From: Darksidea phi
Lineage: Eukaryota > Ascomycota > Dothideomycetes > Pleosporales > Lentitheciaceae
Assembly: GCA_030770425.1 (NCBI GenBank)
Contig: JASJFT010000036.1
Coordinates: forward strand, 242,299-306,298
Length of the DNA stretch: 64,000 nt
Reading direction: 5' to 3'
The position numbers and the translations under genes were made by a program. The notes below the pieces were generated by a model, which had not been told where the DNA came from, did not search any database, and saw only the letters and a list, made by a program, of their open reading frames with translations. Shown here piece by piece: positions 44,315 to 55,399 of this stretch. The number at the start of each line of letters is the position of its first letter. The first letter of the stretch is position 1.

Positions 44315-45841
44315 ACTTTGAGTCAACGGTTAGCAGGCGAAGTAACGTGGGTATTGGGAATCAATTGAGCTGGGATGGAATCAGAAATGTGCAATGAGGT
44401 TGTGAAATCATCCGCCCGAGTGGGCGTCATTCGCAACGGTTCTATAGTTGTTCATCATGAGAGGCGTGGAAACCGGCCTGGACATACAAAGGCGGAATGA
44501 GCTGTCGAGGCGGAGGTGAGAGGAAATTTCCTCGGCTTGACATCCTTCTGGGAAGTAACTTCACCTAATTGTATGCCCTGGCTACTGATAAAGGAGTAGA
44601 TGCACTACGTACCTGTCTCGAGCTCATACCATGCCTCCAAAGCTCCAGTCCCTTTCTCCCCGACAATGGTGAAGGAGCGAGAAACCGAGAGCTCCGCAGC
44701 GGCCGAGGTTCTGCCGTCAAGCGATAACGTAAGCTGCTGACGAAGCAAGGCGCACGGGCCTCACACAGCTGCCTATAAAAGACCGCCCGCCCTCGGTCTT
44801 CCCGACTTTTCTTCTTCATACTTGTGAGTCGCACCCTCCTCCACCCCCTATGGTTCATTCTGTTCAGCTTGCTAACAAGTCGTAGACCTTCTTGCGAGTT
44901 CTTGCGCTCATGAATGCGAGACTCTGGGATTTTCGCCTGCATTGCACAGCGCGGTGTGGAAGTCTCACGAATTGCCTTCGGGTACTTCGGCGGGGCAATT
45001 TTTGCTGGACCCATGCGATATGCATGCCTTTTTTTCATTGACTGTACCATCTTGGTGGTGCGTTGAGGAAGAAATTGTTATCGAGTTCCTGGGAGGGCTA
45101 TTGAGACTAGTGACGCTGTGTGTCCCCTAGGGGTAGCCCCAGCCCAGGCGCCGCGGTCTCGCGCATGTGAACAAGATACGATGCACGCTGTGAGTAAAGC
45201 TATGTATCCATTGTGTACCTCTGAGTTACGCTGGATCTCGAAAAGAACGCGCCAAACCTGTGATGGACCCCGTCCGGTACGTCACAGCTACCCGACTGCC
45301 TGTGTGTCTGGTCTCTGTTGAGGCATCCTGTCGTTACGAGAGTCTGCGGTTCTGCTCAATGATGCACCCAGCGCGGCACAGGACAGCTGATTCTCGTCAC
45401 GCGCCATCAAGGTCTCCATAGCCCAGCATAAATACAGCGCTACACCCTTCCCATTGAACGTTGAAAGTCTCTGTCCACCAAGGCTCGCTGACAAAGCCTG
45501 CCGACGCTAGTTAACCGCCAAGCATTGCGTCAAGGTGACATCCCGATCTTTCAGGATGCCATTCCAAACGCGCGAATCGCCTTAGCTGTAAGATGCCTGT
45601 CATGAGCAGTCATGACGTCGACCTTGCCGTTTCGGGCACATCTACAAGGGCCTGTAATGGCGTAGGTTTTCGGTAGTTAGCAATTTGGGGGCAAGGACGA
45701 GGACGACGAAGGACTATGTCATAGACTTTTTTCAATTGAAAAGCTGCGACTGCCCCGCTTCGTTCTCTTCCAAAGCCCCCTCCATTCCTACAGTTCTGAA
45801 CACCTACTACCTGAACTTTTTACGTTACAGCCTTGCCCAAC
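44315..45841. other. 1.5-kb region with an orphan promoter-like/intron-like segment
   Basis: No protein gene recognised on either strand; the 161-codon frame on the minus strand (44565-45050) is Arg/Ser-rich and unassignable. On the plus strand a TATA-like box at 44774 is followed by a good intron signature at 44824-44885 (see separate entry). Confidence 0.5.
44774..44885 (+). promoter_or_regulatory. TATA-like box followed by a consensus intron, transcript unknown
   Basis: TATAAAA at 44774-44780; about 45 bp later GTGAGT (44824) begins a 62-nt segment with GCTAAC branch motif (44871-44876) and a CGTAG acceptor (44885). Downstream only a 44-codon frame starting near 44910 is seen. This could be a noncoding or small-protein transcript, or chance. 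Confidence 0.3.
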
Positions 45842-47287
45842 ATGGCCCTGTCACAAGCAGCATTCAAAGCTGAGCAAGCCCTCGGTCACGACGACAATGC
45901 CACCACAGCCCAGGACGTCACTAATCCTAGCCATACCGATGGCGCGGCCGGATCAGGCACGATGAAGGCCCTAGCCTGGATGGGCAAGAACAAGGTTGAA
46001 ATGATCGAGACGGCTAGGCCAAAGATCATGGAGCCGCGCGATGTTATTTTGAAGATCACTGGCTCGACAGTATGCGGGTCGGACTTACATCTTCTGCACG
46101 GCACAATCGTGGAACTGCAAAAGGGTGATATCTTGGGGCATGAATTCTGCGGTATCGTTGACGAGGTTGGCAGCCAGATTACAAATCTGAGAAAGGGGTG
46201 CGTTTCCACGATTACATTGGGTCAGGTACATGAGCTGACATTGTGGGAACAGCCAACGTGTTGTAGCTTCCTTTCAAATCGCTTGCGGCGACTGCTATTA
46301 CTGCAAGCAAAAACTCTCTTCGCAGTGCGAAAAGACCAACTCCAACACCCTCGAGAATGCCATGTATGGCGGCCGAACGGCAGGCATGTTCGGTTATAGC
46401 CACTTCACCGGTGGCTTCGCGGGTGGACAGTCCGAGTACACTCGTGTACCATATGGCGACGTCAACCTTCTTCCGCTCCCCGATCATGTCCCCGACGAGG
46501 CGGGGCTTTACCTATCTGACGTGCTCGCCACGAGCTGGCACGCCGTCGTCGACACCGGCGTCAAGAAGGGTGATGTGGTAGCGATTTGGGGCGCTGGACC
46601 CATTGGACAAATGGCGGCAGACTTCTCGCTGATGAACGGTGCATCGCGTGTCATAATGATCGACCAGAACTGGCGGTTGCAGTACATCCAGAAGAAGTAC
46701 CCTCACATCGAAACTATCGACTTCTCGGCACTCAGCAAGGGCGAGTCGGTGACGAGCAAACTCAAGGAAATGTGCAACAACCGCGGTCCCGATGTCAGCA
46801 TTGAGTGTGCGGCGGGCGAATACGCAAAGGGCTGGGCACATTACTTTGAGATCATGCTGGGTCTGGAAACGGATACGAGTGAGATCGTCAACGAGATGAT
46901 TACTAGCACGCGAAACTTTGGTCGTTGCGGTATCACCGGTGTCTACGCCGGCTTTGTAAGTTTCTAGCATCTCTCCGCATTCGTTGGCGTCAACTCACAG
47001 TCCTTCAGACCAACCACTTCAACATCGGCGCTCTAATGGAGCGCGGCATTCGGCTCATCGGCAACGGACAAGCGCCCGTCCATCTGTACTGGCAGTCCCT
47101 CTTGAAAATGATTGAAGAAAAGAGAATTGATCCGCTCAAAATGGTGAGCCATCGCGTGCGGCTTGAGGATCTGGACAAAGTATACTACAAGTTTGAGAAC
47201 AAAGAGGATGGCATGCAGAAGGTGTTTGTGGAGACAAAGTTCAGTGCGCCGGCTTGTGAGGGATCCCCTCAGTTGACCAGGTACTAG
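45842..47287 (+). CDS. Zinc-dependent alcohol dehydrogenase, formaldehyde-dehydrogenase-like subgroup
   Basis: join(45842..46197, 46253..46955, 47009..47287), 445 residues; introns of 55 and 53 nt. GroES-like catalytic domain: TVCGSDLHLLHG, GHEFCGIVDEVG, and the structural zinc cysteines after the first junction (QIACGDCYYCKQKLSSQC). The NAD-binding turn is AIWGAGPIGQMAA. The insert YGGRTAGMFGYSHFTGGFAGGQ and VDVE-like spacing fit the glutathione-independent formaldehyde dehydrogenase-like members. A 38-residue N-terminal extension (HDDNATTAQDVTNPSH) precedes the usual MKALAW start; the internal ATG at 45962 is an alternative initiator. Substrate unknown. Confidence 0.88.
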
Positions 47288-47661
47288 GGTGTTGAGGAAA
47301 GGTTGACGTGAGGGGATGATTGTACAATGTACGAATCATTTAACGATGACATATGTCTCTCTTGAGCCGTCATCAATGTGCAATACCATCAGGATTTGGT
47401 GCTCGCCAACGTTTTTGTATCTAGCTGCTGTAACAGCCTCGAGCTCTTTCGCAGACTCTGTCTGGACCTCATTCGTTGAATTTCTTCCTCATCTCGCATT
47501 GCCTCCGAGTGAGATATGCCTCCCATGTACAGCAATAGTTTCACTGCTTGTATGCATCCGCTGTAGGCATCTTATTCTCAATGCGTGGTCTCGCAAGCCC
47601 AGCAAAGACCTTCTCCACATACAGCAGAGCTTCTTCTGTAGGGCCCGTTACATATGCACAC
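47288..47661. other. Convergent 3' region
   Basis: Alcohol dehydrogenase and the FRG1-like gene end here. No gene or repeat is visible. Confidence 0.6.
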
Positions 47662-48512
47662 TCAGGCATATTTATCGTGACTCCCTTTGACCTTCAGGTT
47701 GAGTGCTACCTCGTGGAAATCGCCCTCCCTCCTCGCTCTCTTCAGCTTCCTCACCTCATCATCTTCCAACTTCCGCCCGATGATCTCCTCTAATTCTTTT
47801 TTGCTTATTCTCTGATGTGCCTTCTCCTCCTTCGCCACTCTATTCTTGGGCTTGAAACGCGCTTGCATGCGTATGCGGAACGTGGTGTTGAAGGTTATCG
47901 ATTCCGCGTCACCGCGTATATCTGGCCCGCCGGCTTTAGAGTCGTCGAGCGTGAGGAAGGTGTCACGCGCTGTCTGGAGGGAGAAGGTGGAGGGATTGTC
48001 GGGGACCGGGATGACGGTGAAGGACTCGGCGGGGGATATTGCGGTCGAGGTTGCGGAGAGGATGCCGTATTTGTCGCAGCTAAGATATCTACATCATGAT
48101 TAGTCTTGAAGTTTAGTATATATACACTGTGAGGATAGAAGTACCTTCCATGATGTCCCTTCAAGCTCAGCCCCTCCGTCCCCGCGACCCGGTTCGCAAC
48201 CCAAACCTGCCGCACATCATGCGGTTCCGCCGTCGCGGGCTCCCCTTCCACTACGTTCTCAAGCACACTCGTAAACACCTTTCCGATCGCGTCGCATGCG
48301 AGGCACGTTACTTGATCCGTTGGCAACACAACGACTATGGGTCCGGAAATGTCGCTCGGCGCCTCCGCGTTCACCCAGGAATCGTCATCTTCAACGGTTG
48401 CGCTGGTCGTGGTGAGTGCCTTGCTGTTGGGCGCATCGGCATCGGAGGGGTCGGCGACACGCTTTCGTTTCTTAGCCTTCTTGTCGCCTTTGAAGTGGAG
48501 GGCTTTGACCAT
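47662..48512 (-). CDS. FRG1-like nuclear protein
   Basis: complement(47662..48088, 48145..48512), 264 residues; the 56-nt intron joins GHHG through a split Arg codon to YLSCDKYGILSA. The family order is a basic Lys-rich start (GDKKAKKRKR), then a beta-trefoil-like FRG1 domain (GPIVVVLPTDQVTCLACD, VANRVAGTEGLSLKGHHGRYLSCDKYG, FTVIPVPDN), then a Lys/Arg/Glu-rich tail (KEEKAHQRISKKELEEIIG). Animal FRG1 binds RNA and F-actin and sits in nucleoli and Cajal bodies; the fungal role is little known. Confidence 0.88.
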
Positions 48513-48742
48513 TGCGAGTTGGGGTGGGGTTGAGCGGGTGGTGGTGGTATGGGTGAGGTAATTGCGGGCGTCACCGGCGGAGAAGGGCGGCAGAAAGGCG
48601 GATTAGGCAGGTGCAAGGTGAGCCGCGATGCCACCGAGGTCCACGGTTCGACAATTTTTTTGCGGATTGCTTGGGTCGTAAAAGAGAGACATTCAAAACA
48701 CCTCTGCATCCTCCTCGCTCTTGGTTGAAGTGTTCTAACGTT
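48513..48742. promoter_or_regulatory. Divergent promoter, FRG1-like / oxygenase
   Basis: 230 bp between two divergent start codons; both promoters must lie here. No clear TATA box. Confidence 0.5.
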
Positions 48743-49926
48743 ATGGCTAACCAGAGTGCAATCACGGTTGGGTTGGAGGACCTAAGGAATGGTACGCCTA
48801 CAGATCTTGAATTTCATATACACATCTAACATGCCCTCAGAGAAGATAGATTTCTCGACCCTAGAAGAGGCGTTTGGGCCCTCGTCACTCGGCATAATCG
48901 TTGTAAAAGATTTGCCTGACAAGTTCCACAAGCTTAGGCATGAGCTGTTGTCTTACTCTTCAGCGCTCGCCAGCTTGCCGCAAGAAGAATTGGGTATGTC
49001 AGCAGTTCTGATAATGATACCTCCAGTAATGATACCATGCCGTGCTTGTATGACTGACCTTCCGGGCAGACAAGCTTGAGTCGCCTGCATCAAAGTGGCT
49101 GGTGGGATGGTCTTGCGGGAAGGAGACGCTCAAGGATGGTCGTTACGACACGCTGAAGGGCTCATACTACGTCAACTGCGCTCCCAGCTTCGAGAACCAG
49201 CAGAAAGCCGTTGCTGAAAAATACCCATTATTCCCAGAGTACACAGCACCCAACGTCTGGCCCTCCACAGACCTTCTCCCACATTTCGAGTCCACCTTCC
49301 GCGAACTCTGTACCCTCATCATTGACATTGCCGCCCTCGTAGCACGTGCTTGCGACAAATACGCCTCCGCCAACATCCCAGACTACAAAGCCGGCTATCT
49401 CGAGCATGTCGTCAAGACGAGCGTGTCGACCAAAGCTCGGCTCCTTCATTACTTCCCAGCCCCGCAGTCCGGGGACCTAACAGCCACTGACAGCGCCAGT
49501 GACGAGGACGACTGGTGCGCAACGCATCTTGACCACGGATGTCTCACTGGCCTGACGTCGGCCATGTTCATCGATGAAGATGCGCATCCTCCACAGACCG
49601 GAGCGTCGTTTTCCCCACTCACGGAACTGGAACGTTCCCCGGACCCAAAGGCGGGCCTGTATATACACTCGCGCACTGGTGTCGTCACGAAAGTCGGCGT
49701 TCCACGAGACTGTCTAGCTTTTCAGACAGGCGAGGCCCTCGAGGTAATCACAAAAGGCAAGTTCAGAGCCGTGCCCCATTTTGTGCGTGGTGCTAGGGCA
49801 GGCGTCGGAGGGAAAGTCGCGCGGAATACGTTGGCTGTCTTCACGCAGCCCAATTTGTGGGAGATGGTGGATGAGAAACGCGACTTCGCGGCTTTTGCAA
49901 AGGAGATTGTAGAGAGAAACCACTGA
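48743..49926 (+). CDS. 2-oxoglutarate/Fe(II) oxygenase-like (isopenicillin-N-synthase fold) protein
   Basis: join(48743..48791, 48841..48993, 49070..49926), 352 residues; introns of 49 and 76 nt. The N-terminal part (FGPSSLGIIVVKDLPDKF) resembles the DIOX_N domain. In the core, a HXD-type iron ligand pair is at CATHLDHGCLTGLT, and the distal His with the downstream Arg of the 2-oxoglutarate site are suggested by FRAVPHFVRG and KVARNTLAVF. Splicing joins LPQEEL to DKLESPASKW through a split Asp codon. The substrate is unknown. Its start is 231 bp from the divergent FRG1-like gene. Confidence 0.82.
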
Positions 49927-51160
49927 CGTGAGACGTCATTGTTGTCGAGTACCCTGGCTGGAGTCGTCCAATGTTGAGATATGTTATACGAAAGCAGCTG
50001 CGGCATGGCGCAACGCTAGCCTTTGAGCAGCCACAGGTTTATTGCTTGCTTTTAGCCAAAAGCAGCTATCCGATGCCGCCGCGGATCCAACCATTTCCGT
50101 GGTCCCGTCCCTCACGTGATGAGGCGCTTCGCGACCCCTCGAGCTCTGAAACCCACAGTTCGGTCCGAAGAGACACCAGTTCTCATACGTATCGTTAGCA
50201 ATGGAACACCAATGCCTCATCCTGCATCCATCGCTACTCGTGCACAACAACCTCACACTTTGTGCGTTGGAAGCTCAAGCAACGAACCCGGTCGCCACAC
50301 GAACCAGCGCCTCACTTGCAGGCGCATGTGGCGTCAGGGGCCGTCCTACGTCTCATGTACGAGTAGGGAGTTCCCGATCCCGAACCAATCAATCAGCGGC
50401 CTCCAAGCGCGCCGATCAAACAGTGGTTCTCGCCGCTGGGCGCCACACCGCGCGACTTGCTCTGTGGCTTCATAAACAAACTCGTTTCTGGCGTGGAAAT
50501 CGGAAATGTGTCTCCACATGCATACGCAACACCGCAACGATAATGTCCCGTCAGTGGGCCTCGGGCGGGCACTGTTAATAGGCGGTCATCACTATTTCGG
50601 TGTTGGCGTAGGTGCCGGATCCCGCTGCTGTGAACGAAAGGCTGAACAGAAGCACGCAAAAATAGCGACCAAGCGTGTGCAAGAGGGGTCCGCCAGGGAT
50701 GTTGTGTTCGAAGATGTTCTCGTAACCGGTCAGATTATTACGCGGCCGAGTTGTCCAAGCTTGGCAGCGCTCACTGAGAAACCAAGGGGGAAAGTCCATC
50801 GATGATCGTTGCGTCCCCTGAGAACCCGCCAAGCGCTCAAATGCACACATTGGTCCTGGCGGGTGGCCGACTACCCGTCTTCGCATCCGGCCTATCTTGC
50901 TAAGCCCCCAGTTGTGGACGACTTTGTTTCTGGGACCAGGTGAAGAACCTGCAAATGTAGCCTTCTACTTTCCACTCTTTGACTTTCATACTTTCCCTTC
51001 GCAGTCCTCCCATTTTACTTGTAACCATTCCCGGCGTCGTTTTGCGACACTTTTGTTGAGCCCTCTGCATGATCCTCCTTCCTAAAGCTCCGTAATCTGT
51101 TGTGCGCCACTTTGTTTTTGGGTTATCGTTTGGGTCCCTGAATCCGACGCAAACCGCAGA
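49927..51160. other. Intergenic 1.2 kb, no recognisable gene
   Basis: Overlapping frames of up to 125 codons on both strands are unassignable. The last 200 bp before 51161 are T/C-rich, typical of a fungal promoter and leader for the acyltransferase. Confidence 0.55.
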
Positions 51161-52587
51161 ATGTCGAGGGACAACCGCCAGAACGTGAAATGGGTCGAGG
51201 TAGGAATCTTCCAAGCTCCTCTACGAAACCTTTCTCACTTTATCCAGGGCGTTCGAGGAGTTGCGTCGTTCCTGGTGGTTCTCACGCATCTTACAAGAGC
51301 GTGGGATTATCCGCTATTCTGGCCAATGGACAACGCAGAAGCATCACCACGATTACTTCAGCTACCATTCTTGCGGCTTCCATTCCAAGGACGAATTGGC
51401 GTCATGATGTTCGCGTTTCTCACAGGATATGTGTGCGCAATCAAACCACTCCGTCAGATTAAGGCTGGCGACACTTCGGGCGCTCTGACCACCCTTGCGA
51501 AATCTGCTTTTCGGCGACCCCCACGGCTTATCATGCCGGCAACCATCGCCTTGGTCATTTCTTGGTTTGCGACGCAATTGAACGGATTTGCGATTGCCCA
51601 CGTCTGCGATGCCGACTGGCTGAGAAGATCTAGTCCTAGACGCGAGGGCAACCTTGGCTTCGAGATCAAGAGGCTCTTTTGGGAATTTCAAAAGTCATGG
51701 ATTACCGGTATGCCAGCATATGACGAGCATCAGTGGGCTCTTCTCCCTCTGCTCAAGGGTGCCTTCCTCATCTACGCGACGCTGTTTGCTACATGCTTCA
51801 TGAAAACTCGTATGCGGATGCTGACAGTCTTCACTCTATGGGGGTGGTACTGGTGCAACAATCAGCCGAAGACCGGTGAGTACAGACTGCCGCTTGTTCC
51901 GACCTGTGACCAACCTGTAATACAGAAACATTCGAGTGCATGTTCCTCTTTGGTGTTCTCCTGTGCGACATTGGCTCCGAACCCGACTTCCGAGAATGGG
52001 TCAACAGCCGACCACGAGCTCGCCGCGCAGTGCAGACTTTCCTCATCACCCTAGGCCTTTATGTTGGCAGCTTTCCAGAAGGAAATATTGGGTGGGCTGG
52101 CTGGTCTAGACAGCTTGACAGACTTAACCCATACCTTTTCCCTCAACACACTGATCCAACGAAGCGATGGTCTGCAATTGCGTGGCACATGATCGCCATT
52201 GGCTTCTGGCTCTCACCAACCCTCCAAACTATGTTCTCCAACAAACTCTTCATGTGGCTCGGACGCAACAGTTTCGCCGTCTACCTCACTCACGGATTAC
52301 TCCTGCGCACTATTCTTGTCCGATTCATTTACGGCTGGTCAGGGGCAGCTTTTTCAGTAGAGGAAGTAGAAGGAGCCGATCCGATATATCACTGGGTCCC
52401 GAGGAGTCAGAACTGGTTCGTTTGGGCCACTGCAATTCCCCTGTGGTACCTGCTGCTGTACACGGTTGCGCATCTCTGGACTACGCATGTCGATAGCTGG
52501 TGTGCGAAGGCGACCAAGTGGCTGGAGACCACTATGTTTGAGCCGGAAGAGAACGAGAAGAGTCTGAAATTCAACGGGTTGGTGTAG
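51161..52587 (+). CDS. Acyltransferase-3 family integral membrane protein
   Basis: join(51161..51199, 51248..51875, 51926..52587), 442 residues; introns of 48 and 50 nt. The first splice turns a poor N-terminus into the family start VKWVEGVRGVASFLVVLTHLTRA, with the conserved His after VVLT. RIGVMMFAFLTGYVCAIKPL follows, and about eight further hydrophobic helices, e.g. MFLFGVLLCDIGSEP, LFMWLGRNSFAVYLTHGLLLRTIL and LWYLLLYTVAHLWTTHV. The SFAVYLTHG motif is typical of family members that O-acylate sugars, lipids or metabolites. The acceptor is unknown; no secondary-metabolite cluster is visible nearby. Confidence 0.9.
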
Positions 52588-53888
52588 AGACGGCTGTAGA
52601 AAGAGTAGGGGTTTGGGCGAAAAAGAGGGAATACCATCAGAGCCACCATCGGGATTCTAGATTCGGAGTTCGGCGTGCCATCCTAACATGATACAACACA
52701 TTGGCTTTTTCTATAGGAATTTCGGCTCGCGAATGCCAGCTTCAGCATCGCGACGGGCGTTTACGGAGTCTTCAGCATTTCGGGCGAAACTACATTCACG
52801 GGATGTGTTTATTTCAGAGCGGTTTTCGACAGCAAGAATTGTCAACACGAGTAGACACAATTTAATCAGGTTACAAGTTGAGTTATTACGAGGCGCGAAT
52901 GCAACTAGAGTCAACGGAATTGATCCGAGACGTCGCATCTCTACTAATATCGCTGTGCAGCTCGACTATGGAGGGCCTTGCTCTATGACCAGACGGGCCT
53001 TATCCCCTGTGCGACACCGCTCACCATCCGGACCGACGCCAAATCGTGACGCAAAAATCGTTCCCAACCACAAGCGCCAACCAAGCCCCGAGACCCACTC
53101 GGCACAACACGCTCCCCAAACTTTGCCTCAACGCAAGGCGCTCACGCGACAATACCACATCACTAATCGACCAGTCAAAGTCGGTCATCTTATCGCAGGA
53201 GAACTGGAGGTGCCGCGCCACACGATACCAACATGCCAACAAGAACGGATTCCAAGGCCCAGAAGTTTTTACCCCTCGTTTTAGTTCTTACGCCTCGGGG
53301 CCCCTTCATCGCAGGCATGTGCCAAGCGCGCTGATGCAGCCTTGTCTTGGCGTGAAGCGAGCTTGTGGCGCAGTCATGAAACTAGGAGGATAGAGTGGGA
53401 AGCACTCAACTCTGTATCATCGTTTGGCATGTGGCTAAGAGAAATATAAGGTAAATGAATGTAGTTAAGTGGTAAAGTTGTGTAGGAAAGTGTGGAAGAT
53501 GGGTGATGGGATGAGGCGAATAGCATCGGGCGTCAGCACTCCATGCTGACTGACCGGCGCCGCAAATCCAGCACGATGTCCCGCTAGTCACGGATTCTCC
53601 GCATCACCACTGTGCAAAAAACTCCGCGCGTATAGAGATACTAACCTTTCGACACACTTTCTATTTCGGATCAGGTTTAACAAGTTACGGATGTTTAAAA
53701 ATCACTGTGCTGGATTTCCGCAAAAGTGGTACTCATGTTGTTACGCCCGACTAAACTCACGCTCAGCTCTCACATATCTAAACCACTGCTGCCGGCCCTC
53801 CTAGTTGGATTTTCATCTACACAGTACAACTCTACAACAACAAATACCCACGATATCAACACAACGCCTCACGCACATCGAACCCGCC
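52588..53888. other. Intergenic 1.3 kb, no recognisable gene
   Basis: A 198-codon plus frame (52688-53284) is rich in Arg, Ser, Thr and Pro and unlike any family I know; the opposite strand also has open frames, so it is probably fortuitous. Sequence at 53600-53720 is AT-leaning. Confidence 0.5.
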
Positions 53889-54521
53889 ATGCTCTCCCAC
53901 TCCCACCCTCCACCACCAGAATTCCGCCCAGAGCTGCGCATCAAATCCAGCCCATCGCGTAAAGCCTACCGCCGCACACCCTACTTCGCCATCCCCAACC
54001 CATCCCACGGCGCGCTCCTCCAATCAATGGCTCCCGAACCACCCCTCCCCGCATCAATGTCCCCTCCAGCCCCACGCCTCGAGCAAACCGAATTCACCCC
54101 CTCCCCTACCCTCTCAAGCTCTGCCTTCTCCCCAACCCTATCCAGCGCCACCTTCTCGCCCACTTTCGACTCCGTCTTCTCCTCGCCCGCCCTCTCCTCC
54201 ACATCCAGCTTCTCGTCCCCCTCCAGCTCGCCCTCCATGTCCAGCTCCGGCTTCCCGTCTCCCACGCCGACGAGCGTCGACTGGGGCATGGGCCTAGGCT
54301 TGTCCACGAGTCCTACCTCTAGTCCTATCCTCGCGCCTACCGTGTTTGAGAAGCCGCAGACGGGGAGATTGCGCGCTTGTCCCGAGTCTACTATTCATGT
54401 TTGCAGGTTGAGGTTGAAGGGATTTGAGGATATGGTCATGGTGGCTGGGGAGGAGGCTAGAAGGTCGAGGACGAGGGGTAGGGCGAGGAGGGAGAAGAGG
54501 AGGAGGGATGCGTGTGAGTGA
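53889..54521 (+). CDS. Ser/Pro-rich low-complexity protein, unknown function
   Basis: ATG at 53889 (context CCGCCATGC) to stop at 54521, 210 residues, no intron needed. The N-terminus is RKAYRRTPYFAIPNP-like; the middle (about 60-150) is a repeated SSS/FSPT/SP pattern (SAFSPTLSSATFSPTFDSVF); the end is KGFEDMVMVAGEEARR followed by an Arg-rich tail (RGRARREKRRR) that could be a nuclear localisation signal. No domain recognised. The body is probably disordered. An upstream in-frame codon at 53805 is less likely as start. Confidence 0.55.
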   Translation: MLSHSHPPPPEFRPELRIKSSPSRKAYRRTPYFAIPNPSHGALLQSMAPEPPLPASMSPPAPRLEQTEFTPSPTLSSSAFSPTLSSATFSPTFDSVFSSPALSSTSSFSSPSSSPSMSSSGFPSPTPTSVDWGMGLGLSTSPTSSPILAPTVFEKPQTGRLRACPESTIHVCRLRLKGFEDMVMVAGEEARRSRTRGRARREKRRRDACE

Positions 54522-55262
54522 GTGGGATTGCAGTACTGCGAATGTTGGAGTAGAAGGTGGATGTAACATTGCGATGAATGCAGTTGACGTCCAGGAATGA
54601 GGAAGTAAGATCTCCAGAGTTTGCCACGAAGCGAGGAGAAGATGAGCAGTTCGGTAAAAGTGGGTCTGAATTGCTTCCGTTAGTATTTGGTGTGATGAGT
54701 GTATGCTTGTGCTGGGTATGAGCAAAAGTAAGGGCGACATTTTGAGGGGCCCATGGAGGAGGGTTATCGGAGAATGGTTTGTAGCGATCCTTTTGTATAT
54801 TCCCTGTTCTACTTTCTTGTCCATTCTTGTACATATGTATATACCTCTTCGACTTTCCGGGCGTCGTATGGCAGGTTCCTTTTTCACACCCTTTTATTAT
54901 GTAGAATACTTAACTTTCTCCGACAATATTCAGCCTACTACGACTTCTCTGTATACACCATATTCCTCTTGATGTGATATGCTGTTGTAGAGATAGGTGC
55001 TGTTAGAACATACCCATCCGCAGCTCCTTTTTGTTAAGTTCTGAGACTTGCACGATCGACTGAGTCTAACGCTTAGCTTCGCATTTTGTAAAGAATTGGT
55101 GTACGGTGCCGGGTATTCGCATCGGTGCCACTATTGTACGTCGTTCGAAACGGGATACAATACGGCCATAAATGAAACGGTAAAGGGTTTTGAAAGCGAG
55201 TTAATGTGCACGGGGGGCATTCTGCCTTTAATGGTTCCGTATTCTTCACCTGCAGCCTTTCC

Positions 55263-55295
<33 letters not shown>

Positions 55296-55399
55296 AAATT
55301 GAAAATTTTAATACCCTAGTCGCGAACAGTTAACCCTTTTGCTTCACTGTTAAATCACAGCAAGGACCGTAACCTCTGCCATAGCGTTAAAAATCTGTA
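54522..55399. other. Convergent intergenic region with a poly-A run
   Basis: No gene recognised. A 29-bp A homopolymer at 55263-55291 is followed by TTGAAAATTGAAAATTTTAA. Confidence 0.6.
55263..55291 (+). repeat. Homopolymer A(29)
   Basis: Twenty-nine consecutive A on the plus strand, just beyond the 3' end of the SNF2 gene (poly-T in that gene's sense). It is followed by a tandem GAAAATT pair. Confidence 0.9.

Noticed and set aside
44565..45050. 161-codon minus-strand frame
   Set aside because: Arg/Ser-rich, no family resemblance, and overlaps the TATA/intron signature on the other strand.
52688..53284. 198-codon plus-strand frame
   Set aside because: Low-information basic/Pro-rich sequence with open frames opposite; no splice or domain support.
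54294..54887. 197-codon minus-strand frame
   Set aside because: Antisense shadow of the Ser/Pro-rich gene; codon bias of the plus strand opens this frame.
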